Source: Physcocola sp002396385
GTDB taxonomy: Bacteria > Bacteroidota > Bacteroidia > Bacteroidales > Paludibacteraceae
Direction: 5' to 3'
Assembly (NCBI GenBank): GCA_946535435.1
Contig: CAMNDM010000004.1
Location: 1 to 64,000, forward strand
DNA length: 64,000 bases
Shown here: in pieces, positions 24,339 through 32,875 of the stretch
How positions within the stretch are numbered: the first letter of the stretch is position 1
How the letters are laid out: each line of letters begins with the position of its first letter
Notes under the pieces: generated by a model
Told to the model about the DNA's origin: nothing
What the model saw: only the letters and a program-made list of their open reading frames with translations
The model's database searches: none
Program-made: the position numbers and the translations under genes

Positions 24339-26660
24339 TTACTTCTTGGCTTTTAGCATCAAATCACTCAATTTTACAGGTTCAGGCACGGCAGAACGAT
24401 TGCCTTTATTATTCGTAATTTCGCTTATTTGCCAATGATACTGCTGCCATTCTGGTTCAGTATTTGAAGGCTCTAAACGATATACGATGTAAATGTCATC
24501 TTTCTTATTTTCCTCATCTTCAGAAGGAGGATACCCCATTCTGAGCAGGTCTGAACGTCGAAAAACACGGGGGCCTTCGTCTGCAAGTCGTACGAATTGA
24601 ATACTTTCACCATGTGCATGTAAGAGTAAATAGCGGCTGGATACGAGATCTCGACTCAATCGAATAGAGCCATTCTGCGTACCTGTTCGGAAGTTGTATA
24701 GTCCAGTTTTACGAATCCACTCCAACTGTTTATCATTCTTCACATAACCTAAAACTACCCATGTCTCATCTGGCAAGAAATCGCGATTATCTCCTGCTGG
24801 TTCAGGCATCTCATCACGTACGCTCTTAGATGGAGTATTATACACATTATTAATATAATATGACATTCTTTCACGTTGACTCGTGCGGTCAAGCATATGT
24901 TCGACTATTTTTAACAGGAATACCTGCAGTGAGATAAGTTCTTCATCATAGTTTGATGGTGTTAAGCAGAATGCGCCTAATCCTGGAATTATTTCATGGA
25001 AACCCTTTAATCGGCGTTCCACGGTACCAGGATATAAGATGTATGCCCCACTAGTTCTGCGAATGGCATCTTTATATGCATGCATCTTCAACAAATCAGC
25101 ACGTTTATAGATTCCTTCTTCTTGTTCTTTCTTTTCGTTGAGCAAGTCTTCAGAAATATCTTCTTCACTCATAGCGTCGTCCTCGCCAAGGTCTATCTTG
25201 TTAACTCTGTATTTTGCGTCAAAGTGAATATGAACAATCAAGTCTTCACGTTCTGCCTGCTCCATGCTGATTTCCCCCGGCCATATCGACAGGGTATAGT
25301 CAGGACGCATATTCATTGTCCACGAACCTGATTTATGCAGGTCTTCCTCTTCACGTGTATGTACGAAAGTGCGATTGTAGTAAAATCTTACGTTAATCTT
25401 TCTTTTACCTGCATCATATTCTCCTTCAATCATTGTCATCCTTCCTTGCTGGATTTCAAGGTTGATTTGGTCAGAATCTGTTTTAACCAGTTTGTTGATG
25501 CTTACAGGATCTATTTTAAATACACGGCTTATTACTTCCAGTAGTTTGAAGAATACCCAATATTCATACAGTACCGCCACATTCCTCTTGCCAGCTTCAT
25601 AGACGTTGTCACCCCCCTTCCAAGATAGTTTAGCAGCAAGGTCAAACATCAACCATGCTTGCAATATCTCTCGGTAGCCTTCTTTCCGTTGTAGAACAGG
25701 ACTATTCAAGTTTAACTGAGATGGCATTGACACCTGCTTAAAAAAGAGCGTGCTCAAATGACCGTTCAATACATCCATCGTCTTGTTGATCTCTGCTTTT
25801 AGACGGTCGTTGGCGTTTTTCTTACTATGTAATTCTGAGCAGAATGAACTAAATGAACGAAGAACAAACTTTACAAATTGGTTTTCTTGGTTGTCAAGCG
25901 TATCACGCTTATAAGCAACTGTCAACGTGCGAGGTACAGAGTTCAGCCCATGTGGCAAACCTAATTTCTCTCCATTATAAACAGGAATACGGTCACGAGC
26001 TGTAGCAATCTGGTGCATGTTCCTACGGCTTAACCGCTTTACATTGCTAACGTTTCGCTCCACTATAGTCTCTTCCCATTTGCGCACAGGATTAGCAATT
26101 ATTTTGTGTATTGCCTCTTGAAAAGCTGTACTTTCCACAATGCTGCGCACAAAGGCATATCGCTGATAAAGAGTCTGCGGTGGAGTCTCGTTATCAATTT
26201 CTAGCTTCTGCGTAACAGGACTGCCTTGCATCAACACTAAGTCTGTATAATATGCTGTAATATCCTCCAACATCTTTCGATAGTCGGTTCTATATTCTGC
26301 CTTAACAGACTTTATCTCTACATCGACCTTTGTAACCTCACAACCAAGTTTTGTATCTCTGATAGCAAGCGACAAGGAACCTACATAGATGCCAGTTTTC
26401 AATGTGCCAGCATTAGGATGTCGTGGCGAATGAGAAAAGCGAACAATCTCATTTTCGTCTTTGAATTGATATATATGATTATCATTCGACACCAGCTCGT
26501 ATTCATATGAGCATCCCTCTTGCAACTGCCACCGTGATTCGCCATAATCTACAGCATCCTCCTCCTCAAACAACATTGCATTGCCTGAGGCTGGATATAT
26601 GCACAACTTTATTTCTCCAAAGTCGCCTGTTACGGGTATTTCAAGCTTATCTACTTGCAT
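24339..26660 (-). CDS. McrC-like restriction subunit (DUF2357, PD-(D/E)xK nuclease)
   Basis: A 773-residue predicted nuclease partner of the McrB-like GTPase encoded directly upstream (3-base gap). An N-terminal DUF2357-type region (residues ~1-340) precedes a PD-(D/E)xK core: YEYW (366-369), RPDY with Asp454, and HFDAK with Asp481 and Lys483, then the helix MHAYKDAIR (526-534). This is the McrC/LlaJI.R2 type. A C-terminal extension (~632-735, WVVLGYVKNDKQ to VRLADEGPRVF) looks like an additional reader-type domain and is not part of E. coli McrC. The protein is expected to be recruited by the GTPase to cut DNA. Last gene of a seven-gene - strand operon. Confidence 0.78.
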   Translation of the reverse strand: MQVDKLEIPVTGDFGEIKLCIYPASGNAMLFEEEDAVDYGESRWQLQEGCSYEYELVSNDNHIYQFKDENEIVRFSHSPRHPNAGTLKTGIYVGSLSLAIRDTKLGCEVTKVDVEIKSVKAEYRTDYRKMLEDITAYYTDLVLMQGSPVTQKLEIDNETPPQTLYQRYAFVRSIVESTAFQEAIHKIIANPVRKWEETIVERNVSNVKRLSRRNMHQIATARDRIPVYNGEKLGLPHGLNSVPRTLTVAYKRDTLDNQENQFVKFVLRSFSSFCSELHSKKNANDRLKAEINKTMDVLNGHLSTLFFKQVSMPSQLNLNSPVLQRKEGYREILQAWLMFDLAAKLSWKGGDNVYEAGKRNVAVLYEYWVFFKLLEVISRVFKIDPVSINKLVKTDSDQINLEIQQGRMTMIEGEYDAGKRKINVRFYYNRTFVHTREEEDLHKSGSWTMNMRPDYTLSIWPGEISMEQAEREDLIVHIHFDAKYRVNKIDLGEDDAMSEEDISEDLLNEKKEQEEGIYKRADLLKMHAYKDAIRRTSGAYILYPGTVERRLKGFHEIIPGLGAFCLTPSNYDEELISLQVFLLKIVEHMLDRTSQRERMSYYINNVYNTPSKSVRDEMPEPAGDNRDFLPDETWVVLGYVKNDKQLEWIRKTGLYNFRTGTQNGSIRLSRDLVSSRYLLLHAHGESIQFVRLADEGPRVFRRSDLLRMGYPPSEDEENKKDDIYIVYRLEPSNTEPEWQQYHWQISEITNNKGNRSAVPEPVKLSDLMLKAKK

Positions 26661-26663
26661 CTT

Positions 26664-29318
26664 TTATGCTTCTGCAAAACTTGTGAATCCGTTATCAAGA
26701 GCGGTCTGCATCATACGCTGGATTTTATCAGCTGCTTCTGGGAACTTTGCAAATGACACGTTTTCACGAGTTATAGCATCTGTTATGTGATCTTTCTGCA
26801 TACAAAGACCCCATAACGCCTTCAAAGCAGGCTCTAACTTCTTCCGTGAGCCATGTAGCTTTGGTAACATCTTTTGTATGATGGCTGCATCCAAAATCTC
26901 ATCCTCTGTCAGATTTGGAGCAGACGTTTTGGCATTGGCAATAAAACGGTAGATTTCAGTTGCAGAACGATAGCCAAATTCAGCATTTACTTTCTTCAAG
27001 ATCTTAAAGAATTCTATCAACGTCTTCTGAGCCAACTCACTGCTATCAGTATCCTTCCTTATGGATTTCTCAACAAAGTCCAGCCCCATATTTGCGCATA
27101 ATCCATCAGCTGCATGTATATCGATATTCATATCCTGCTTCAAGAATCTGTCCATCTCGCTTTCCGAAATCTTGAACTCTATTACATTTGCTCGGTCAAG
27201 AACTTTAGGAGAGAACATATAAGTTGTCTCGTCCACGTTAATAGTTCCAACAATGAATAGATTTTTAGGCAAAGCTATTTTGGCAGGAACTTCAGAATCA
27301 CATTCATCGGGTTTCTCCCAAAGAGGTATCTCTTGATGGCTCTCTAATGCAGATAGAAAATCAGCAAAGTAACGCTCCACATAGCTAAGGTTCATTTCAT
27401 CAAGAAGCAAGAAGTAGGGTTTGCTTGGATTACGTAGTGCACGCATCATTATCTGTAGTGCCCCGCTCTCTGGTTGCATGTACTCACCAGGCTTTAACGC
27501 ATTAGGATAGCCCAATAGAGGTTCTCGGTTTGTCCAGTCTGCACCTACAGGAACTACACAAAGCTGTTGATCCGCATTTTCGCTTATAGTACGAGCAAAA
27601 GCTAATGCCAACTGCGTTTTTCCTGAACCTGCCAAACCACTCAGTATCACGAATGGTTTTGTCATCAGCGAGCATGCATAACGCTGAATGAGTTTGTCTT
27701 CATAGATAAGACCTGTCTTTTGGATGTATTCAATAACAGTTGGCATATTGAAAGGAATCTGCTCGATTTTCTCCTGAGGATTAAACAATCTTTCCAGCCG
27801 TTCAACCATTTCTTTATAGTCGTTGATACGTGTCAAGGTTTTCATCGGAAGTTTCTTGGGGTATTCCCATTCTCCCGAATCTGTCCATTCTACGGCACGA
27901 CTGTTTTTATACTCATATCTTTCGCCATTATAAGTATAACCTCCCTTCACAACACCACGACCAACAATCAATGTCAATCCACGTTTCACATATACGATGT
28001 CACCAGGTCGCATTTCACGGCAGAACTGCCAAATGGCAAGGCTATCATTGGTATATGCATTTTCAGTATTACCATAAACCTCACGTAGTCGCTCCACAAT
28101 ATCCTGTCGAGTTTCATAGTCATGGAAGTTCTCCATGTCGTCCCAGCCAAGCAGCATTACGTTTTCATCCAAACACTCCTGCCATTTGCGCGCACCTTCC
28201 CCTGGGGAATAAACCCAAATACTCGGAGTGTCGTTTGGAGATTCAACATCTGTATTATCATCTATGTCAACATTATCATCTGTAGATTCGCGGTTCAGTC
28301 GTTTCATGTCAAGCCGTTTTCCCACATAGAAAAAGAAATCAGTTGTTGTGATGTGTCTTGCATCGTCATTATAGCAAGCATCATCATTGTTAAGTCTTTC
28401 GTGCATCATTGTCAGCAACTCCTCGTCAGCAACAAGTCTTGCACACAAGCCGTTGAGGTATTCCACACATGAAGCGTAAAACGTTCCATTGTCACTCTTC
28501 TCCTTGAATGAGAAAGAGTCGCCAAGAATGTCAACGGTCTTTTTTAGTTCAGTATATTTATAGATGTAGTACTTATCTGGGTATCGGAATAACAAGTAGG
28601 CACTTATGGCTCTTAGGTCTTGGTAGTGGTTTTTCCATTCAGAGTCGTGTGTCTTACGAATAGCTTCGGATTCATCTATAAAAGAATTTATACGCTGTGC
28701 GAGGTTTTTGCCTTCGTCATAAAGTGTGCGGAACATATTCCTTGTACGTTCTTGGTCAAACTTTGCATAGTTCAATATCATGTCAACAGGGTAATAGTTT
28801 GACGAACCAAGCAGGTTGCCATGCTTCGATGTAGCCACTTTAAACATCTCGCCAAAATTCTCCGCATCAATATCCCAATTGTCTTGGAACTGCTTTACAG
28901 CTTTCCACTTATACTTTTCAGCCTCCCAAAAAGAAGGAAGGTCTTGCTTATAGAGCGAAAGAGGTGTTGGCTTTGTTTCGTTCGATTTATCATTATATGT
29001 TTCTGATTCAAGATAGTCGAGAAATTTCTTATAATTAGATATTGTAGCAGACAAAACATAATTATTATCTTTGTTTGCTTCTGCCTCTTTAATTTTGTTG
29101 TATACAGTTTGAACTTGAATTAAATCAACGACCTCAAACAAACTATTCTTCTTTGAGACTTCTTTTACTACGGTAAGAACAGCCTCATTATTTGGATATG
29201 TCAAAGCGTATTGTTTATATGAAGACTCTTTCAGACCTAATTTCCTCAAGTAATCATAGAACATTTTTTGTCTATGGGTATTGTCTGTGTTGTTGTAAAT
29301 CTCTATTAATAAACTCAT
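26664..29318 (-). CDS. McrB-like AAA+ GTPase with EVE-like reader domain
   Basis: An 884-residue motor subunit. Residues ~1-105 look like a SAM-like helical domain of the kind seen at integrase N-termini. Residues ~366-480 (IWVYSPGEGARKWQ, LLGWDD, PGDIVYVKRG, IVGRGVV) form an EVE/PUA-like domain, a fold that reads modified bases. The AAA+ GTPase follows: Walker A GLAGSGKT (561-568), Walker B FLLLDEMN (637-644), and TINVDETTYMFSPKVLDRA, the equivalent of the McrB MNxxDR loop. It should translocate on DNA and activate the McrC-like nuclease. The reader domain replaces the DUF3578 domain of E. coli McrB. Confidence 0.82.
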   Translation of the reverse strand: MSLLIEIYNNTDNTHRQKMFYDYLRKLGLKESSYKQYALTYPNNEAVLTVVKEVSKKNSLFEVVDLIQVQTVYNKIKEAEANKDNNYVLSATISNYKKFLDYLESETYNDKSNETKPTPLSLYKQDLPSFWEAEKYKWKAVKQFQDNWDIDAENFGEMFKVATSKHGNLLGSSNYYPVDMILNYAKFDQERTRNMFRTLYDEGKNLAQRINSFIDESEAIRKTHDSEWKNHYQDLRAISAYLLFRYPDKYYIYKYTELKKTVDILGDSFSFKEKSDNGTFYASCVEYLNGLCARLVADEELLTMMHERLNNDDACYNDDARHITTTDFFFYVGKRLDMKRLNRESTDDNVDIDDNTDVESPNDTPSIWVYSPGEGARKWQECLDENVMLLGWDDMENFHDYETRQDIVERLREVYGNTENAYTNDSLAIWQFCREMRPGDIVYVKRGLTLIVGRGVVKGGYTYNGERYEYKNSRAVEWTDSGEWEYPKKLPMKTLTRINDYKEMVERLERLFNPQEKIEQIPFNMPTVIEYIQKTGLIYEDKLIQRYACSLMTKPFVILSGLAGSGKTQLALAFARTISENADQQLCVVPVGADWTNREPLLGYPNALKPGEYMQPESGALQIMMRALRNPSKPYFLLLDEMNLSYVERYFADFLSALESHQEIPLWEKPDECDSEVPAKIALPKNLFIVGTINVDETTYMFSPKVLDRANVIEFKISESEMDRFLKQDMNIDIHAADGLCANMGLDFVEKSIRKDTDSSELAQKTLIEFFKILKKVNAEFGYRSATEIYRFIANAKTSAPNLTEDEILDAAIIQKMLPKLHGSRKKLEPALKALWGLCMQKDHITDAITRENVSFAKFPEAADKIQRMMQTALDNGFTSFAEA

Positions 29319-29345
29319 AGTCGTAGTATTCTAATGTTCTACAAA

Positions 29346-29903
29346 TTAATAATCAGTGTTATTAGGGTCATAATATAATTTGGCAATATACTCCCCCCAG
29401 TCGCCAGTCTTTGTAAGCATCAAGAATGAGACTTCAGGTATGGCAATTCTACGAATCAAATCATAAACATATGCTTTATGGTTATTCTCTAATGTCAGTC
29501 CAGAACTTCTTTTATAGGTGGGTTCCTGAGCATATACTCTTCCACTCTTATCTTGCAAACGTTTTCTTGTAAGATTAAAATGAAGCTCTTCTGGCAACGA
29601 ACTGACTTCATCAACTTTCTTTTCCCATGATTCGAGGTCTACTTTGTTCCTATAATCAAATCGATGAGATGTGTATTCCCACTTAACATCTTCAAGGTAA
29701 TCCAATAAATCATCTCTAAGAAGCGTACAATGTGCATCAAAAGCCTCTTCGCCAAAGAAGTCAAAAATATCAGGGTCGTATTTACTTCCAAGGTACAAAC
29801 TGGCTTCTCCATTACCAGTTCCAGCTTTGTTCTCTTTCACAAAGCTGTCAACAAGACGTATTGAAGCCCAATCGTCATTATATTTGAAATTTCTATTTGC
29901 CAT
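29346..29903 (-). CDS. Unrecognised 185-aa component of defence operon
   Basis: A soluble 185-residue protein whose start overlaps the methyltransferase stop by 11 bases and which sits 27 bases before the McrB-like gene, so it belongs to the same unit. It is rich in Asp, Tyr and Glu, with an amphipathic middle (LRDDLLDYLEDVKWEY) and a C-terminal folded part (AYVYDLIRRIAIPEVSFLMLTKTGDWGEYIAKLYYD). I see no catalytic motif and recognise no family. It may be a specificity or assembly subunit. Confidence 0.65.
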   Translation of the reverse strand: MANRNFKYNDDWASIRLVDSFVKENKAGTGNGEASLYLGSKYDPDIFDFFGEEAFDAHCTLLRDDLLDYLEDVKWEYTSHRFDYRNKVDLESWEKKVDEVSSLPEELHFNLTRKRLQDKSGRVYAQEPTYKRSSGLTLENNHKAYVYDLIRRIAIPEVSFLMLTKTGDWGEYIAKLYYDPNNTDY

Positions 29904-31203
29904 CTTTTACACCGTATTTAGTGATATCCATCTGTTTAAGTAAAGCAATCAACACATCAACTACTATACTGTTCCCTGCCTGCTGATACATTGCGGTATC
30001 GCACACAGCTATTTTGAATGTATCTTTGAATCCCATTAATCTAAGACACTCGCGTGGAGTGAGTTTCCTTATACGTCCTTTGTGTGTTACATAATTATCA
30101 ACTCCAGCTCTGTGCATTTTGTGCATAGAGTGAAGTAACGGACGTGCTATATCAAGATCCGTTTCTTTGGAAGTCTTAAAATTCTTTGTTCCTCCTGCCA
30201 AGACATACTTTGCGACTTTATCAGAAAGATAATACTTTTCCTCTACATCTCTAACATCAAATATAAACTCATCAAATTTCTCATCAGACTGTGTTAATTC
30301 AGAATCAGGATGATAGACGAAATCTCCATGCCAATTAAATTCCTGATTTCTCTTTTGACATAATGCGACATCTCCATTTATTTGAGTATAGCTTTTTTCT
30401 CGATTTTTATGACTGGTGACAAACTTGATACCTTTTTCTTTCAGAAAGTATTTTGTATCAATGTAATCTTCAAGAAAATCATACATACGGTATTCAAGTT
30501 TTATAGGAGCAGGATATTTGAAGTCTGTCTTTTTTTTAAATCCCAAACAAAAGACACGCTCACGATGTTGAGGAATTCCATAATCACAACTATTTAAGAC
30601 ACGAAACTTGACATCATAACCAAGTTCTTCGAAAATATCATGCATTACATGCCAAGTACGATGATTGTCATGATTAAGTAGCCCTCTTACATTCTCAAAT
30701 AAGAAGACTTTTGGCTCTGTTTCTTTTACTACACGAGCAAATTCATAAAATAAAGTACCTCTTGCATCCTCAAAGCCCAAGCGATGACCTACCATTGAAA
30801 AAGCCTGACAAGGAGCACCTCCAACAATAAAGTCCACCTTTCCTTTATATTTTTTTGCATCAAATTCTCTTATATCTGTAAACCAGTCTTTTTCTTGTAT
30901 GTCATAATTAGCGAAGTAACTGGTTTTACATTTCGGCTCTATGTCCCCTGCAAACACAATTTTATGCTTAAGATTTAAGCGCTGAAAAGCATGTTCAATG
31001 GCTCCAATGCCACTAAACAAAGTGCCAATTCTTACAGTTCTTTCTATGTGTGAGAATTCTAAATCCTTCCATGAAGGTCCATCAGAAAGAGGCGTTTGAA
31101 CAAGATCTTTCTGTTCTAACTCACTTACTCTTTTCCTGACTATTTTTTTGACAGCCTTTATTTTTTCAGATTCTTCCTTTATATCTTTTTCTACTGTTGC
31201 CAT
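29893..31203 (-). CDS. DNA (cytosine-5) methyltransferase
   Basis: A 436-residue C5-methyltransferase with all main motifs: I TLFSGIGAIEHAF (61-73), IV GGAPCQAFS with catalytic Cys132, VI FENVRG (169-174), VIII QHRERVF (212-218), IX LTPRECLRLMGF and X QQAGNSIVVDV. The target-recognition region lies between VIII and IX. It would protect host sites by 5-methylcytosine from S-adenosylmethionine. I chose the ATG at 31203, one base after the helicase stop; 31230 is possible. In this operon it must modify sites that the McrBC-like pair then ignores or does not read. Confidence 0.9.
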   Translation of the reverse strand: MATVEKDIKEESEKIKAVKKIVRKRVSELEQKDLVQTPLSDGPSWKDLEFSHIERTVRIGTLFSGIGAIEHAFQRLNLKHKIVFAGDIEPKCKTSYFANYDIQEKDWFTDIREFDAKKYKGKVDFIVGGAPCQAFSMVGHRLGFEDARGTLFYEFARVVKETEPKVFLFENVRGLLNHDNHRTWHVMHDIFEELGYDVKFRVLNSCDYGIPQHRERVFCLGFKKKTDFKYPAPIKLEYRMYDFLEDYIDTKYFLKEKGIKFVTSHKNREKSYTQINGDVALCQKRNQEFNWHGDFVYHPDSELTQSDEKFDEFIFDVRDVEEKYYLSDKVAKYVLAGGTKNFKTSKETDLDIARPLLHSMHKMHRAGVDNYVTHKGRIRKLTPRECLRLMGFKDTFKIAVCDTAMYQQAGNSIVVDVLIALLKQMDITKYGVKDGK

Positions 31204-31204
31204 T

Positions 31205-32860
31205 CTAATCAATTTTTTCGAGCTTACCATTGATATGGTAACTTGGTGAATATTCTGTATTTTTTATTTCTGCGACCCCATCAATGAAAGGACCAATATA
31301 ATAGTACTTAGGCTTTACCTTAATCGTACCGTTTTTAAGCATAATTCCCCATTTCCCATTATGCTTGAAGGGAATATAGCCTTTGAAATAGGGACGCATT
31401 TCTTCATACATGGGTGGAACAACAGTTCGATTTCTACGGTCACACACGCCATATAGCCCTGTTTTACGGTCACGGAATACATTGTACTCGCCAATGCCTT
31501 GTTCTGTGTCTTCCGACTCAGAAGAGCGTACCTGTTTCTTTCCTTCTGCATGCTCTACAACTTCCATTTCTTCGTCTCCCTCAGAATAGTCAGGTTCCCT
31601 GTCATAGGTCTCGATATCTTTTGTTAGAAGACCGCCATCATTCCAACCGTCTTCTCCACTTGTTTCACTTCCATTGAAATGATGTCGCCAGTGACGATTT
31701 GCCATAGGCGTTCCGAAACGATTGTAAAGCCCTACATTGTCAAGAATAAGACTCTTTTCCTTGCCATCAGATATGCGCAAGCCACGTCCAACTTGCTGGA
31801 GATACATCGTAAGAGAACGTGTTGGCCGAGCCAATTGTATAAATTCAATATCTGGGCAGTCAAAGCCCTCAGAAAAGATATTAACATTGACTATCACTCG
31901 TACTACTCCAGCCTTGAAATCATCTATGATGGATTGTCTCTCATCCGCTAGGGTGGTTCCGTCGATCATGCGTATACTTACACCATGGGAAGCATATAGT
32001 TCTTGGATATTTACAGCATGTCGACGATCAATAGCATAGATAATACCTTTCTTACCATCTGCAAACTTCTTATAGCTTTTATATAGCTCAGCACGTATAT
32101 GATCACAATCGAACACATTGCTCAATTCTGCTTCAAGATAGTCACCATCAATCCCGTAACGGTCAATGGAATTGACTGTTTTTTGGATTTCTGAATTACG
32201 ACGAATGCTGATATAGTCATAATTACTCAGATAATGCTCGTTGACAAACCACTCTATCGGTTTTGATAAAACTATCTCTGAATAAAGTGAACGAAAGCCG
32301 CAATGGTTCATACGCCAAGGAGTTGCAGTTACACCCAATTTCTTTGAATGTGGATACATCTCCCATAGTTTCTGATATCCTGACGCAATGCTGTGATGGG
32401 CTTCGTCAATGATAATATAGTCGAAACGATAATGACGCATTATTTCGTAGTTGCGACAGGACATGAAAGTCTGAATGCTGGCTACTTGAACCATATGTTG
32501 CATTTCCTGTTTCGTTCCGCTCATAATGATACCATGAGGAATATCATTAAGTTTGCCACTCGCTTGGGTTATGAGCTCTTTACGATGGGCTATTATTAGA
32601 ATCTTAGAATCTTGACTGTGAACCTTGCACCAACGTTGGATATCTCGAACCACAGAAGTGAATACAATTGTCTTACCCGTACCAGTAGGCATCTGAATCA
32701 TGAGATTATCTATTTTGTCCCAAAGGGAATAGATTTCCTCTTTCATCTGCTGCTGGTATGGACGTAAACCTCTATTATCAGCTTCTATATGTGAGAACTG
32801 AATCAGAGGTCCGGCATACGCCTCCACGCGCTCAACTTCTTTGTCGATATAATCTTCCAT
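31205..32860 (-). CDS. SF2 DEAD/DEAH helicase with C-terminal WG repeats
   Basis: A 551-residue superfamily 2 helicase or translocase. Motifs: Walker A MPTGTGKT (57-64), Ia IIAHRKEL, II DEAH (152-155), III VTATP (177-181), V NIFSEGFDCP, VI QQVGRGLR. After an acidic linker (~415-450) the last ~100 residues hold WG-type beta repeats (TGLYGVCDRRNRTVVPPMYEE, then GKWGIMLKNGTIKV), a protein-interaction module rarely seen on restriction helicases. Directly downstream of the AIPR gene (15-base gap) and directly before the methyltransferase. Confidence 0.85.
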   Translation of the reverse strand: MEDYIDKEVERVEAYAGPLIQFSHIEADNRGLRPYQQQMKEEIYSLWDKIDNLMIQMPTGTGKTIVFTSVVRDIQRWCKVHSQDSKILIIAHRKELITQASGKLNDIPHGIIMSGTKQEMQHMVQVASIQTFMSCRNYEIMRHYRFDYIIIDEAHHSIASGYQKLWEMYPHSKKLGVTATPWRMNHCGFRSLYSEIVLSKPIEWFVNEHYLSNYDYISIRRNSEIQKTVNSIDRYGIDGDYLEAELSNVFDCDHIRAELYKSYKKFADGKKGIIYAIDRRHAVNIQELYASHGVSIRMIDGTTLADERQSIIDDFKAGVVRVIVNVNIFSEGFDCPDIEFIQLARPTRSLTMYLQQVGRGLRISDGKEKSLILDNVGLYNRFGTPMANRHWRHHFNGSETSGEDGWNDGGLLTKDIETYDREPDYSEGDEEMEVVEHAEGKKQVRSSESEDTEQGIGEYNVFRDRKTGLYGVCDRRNRTVVPPMYEEMRPYFKGYIPFKHNGKWGIMLKNGTIKVKPKYYYIGPFIDGVAEIKNTEYSPSYHINGKLEKID

Positions 32861-32875
32861 CGTTTTCTTATAGAC

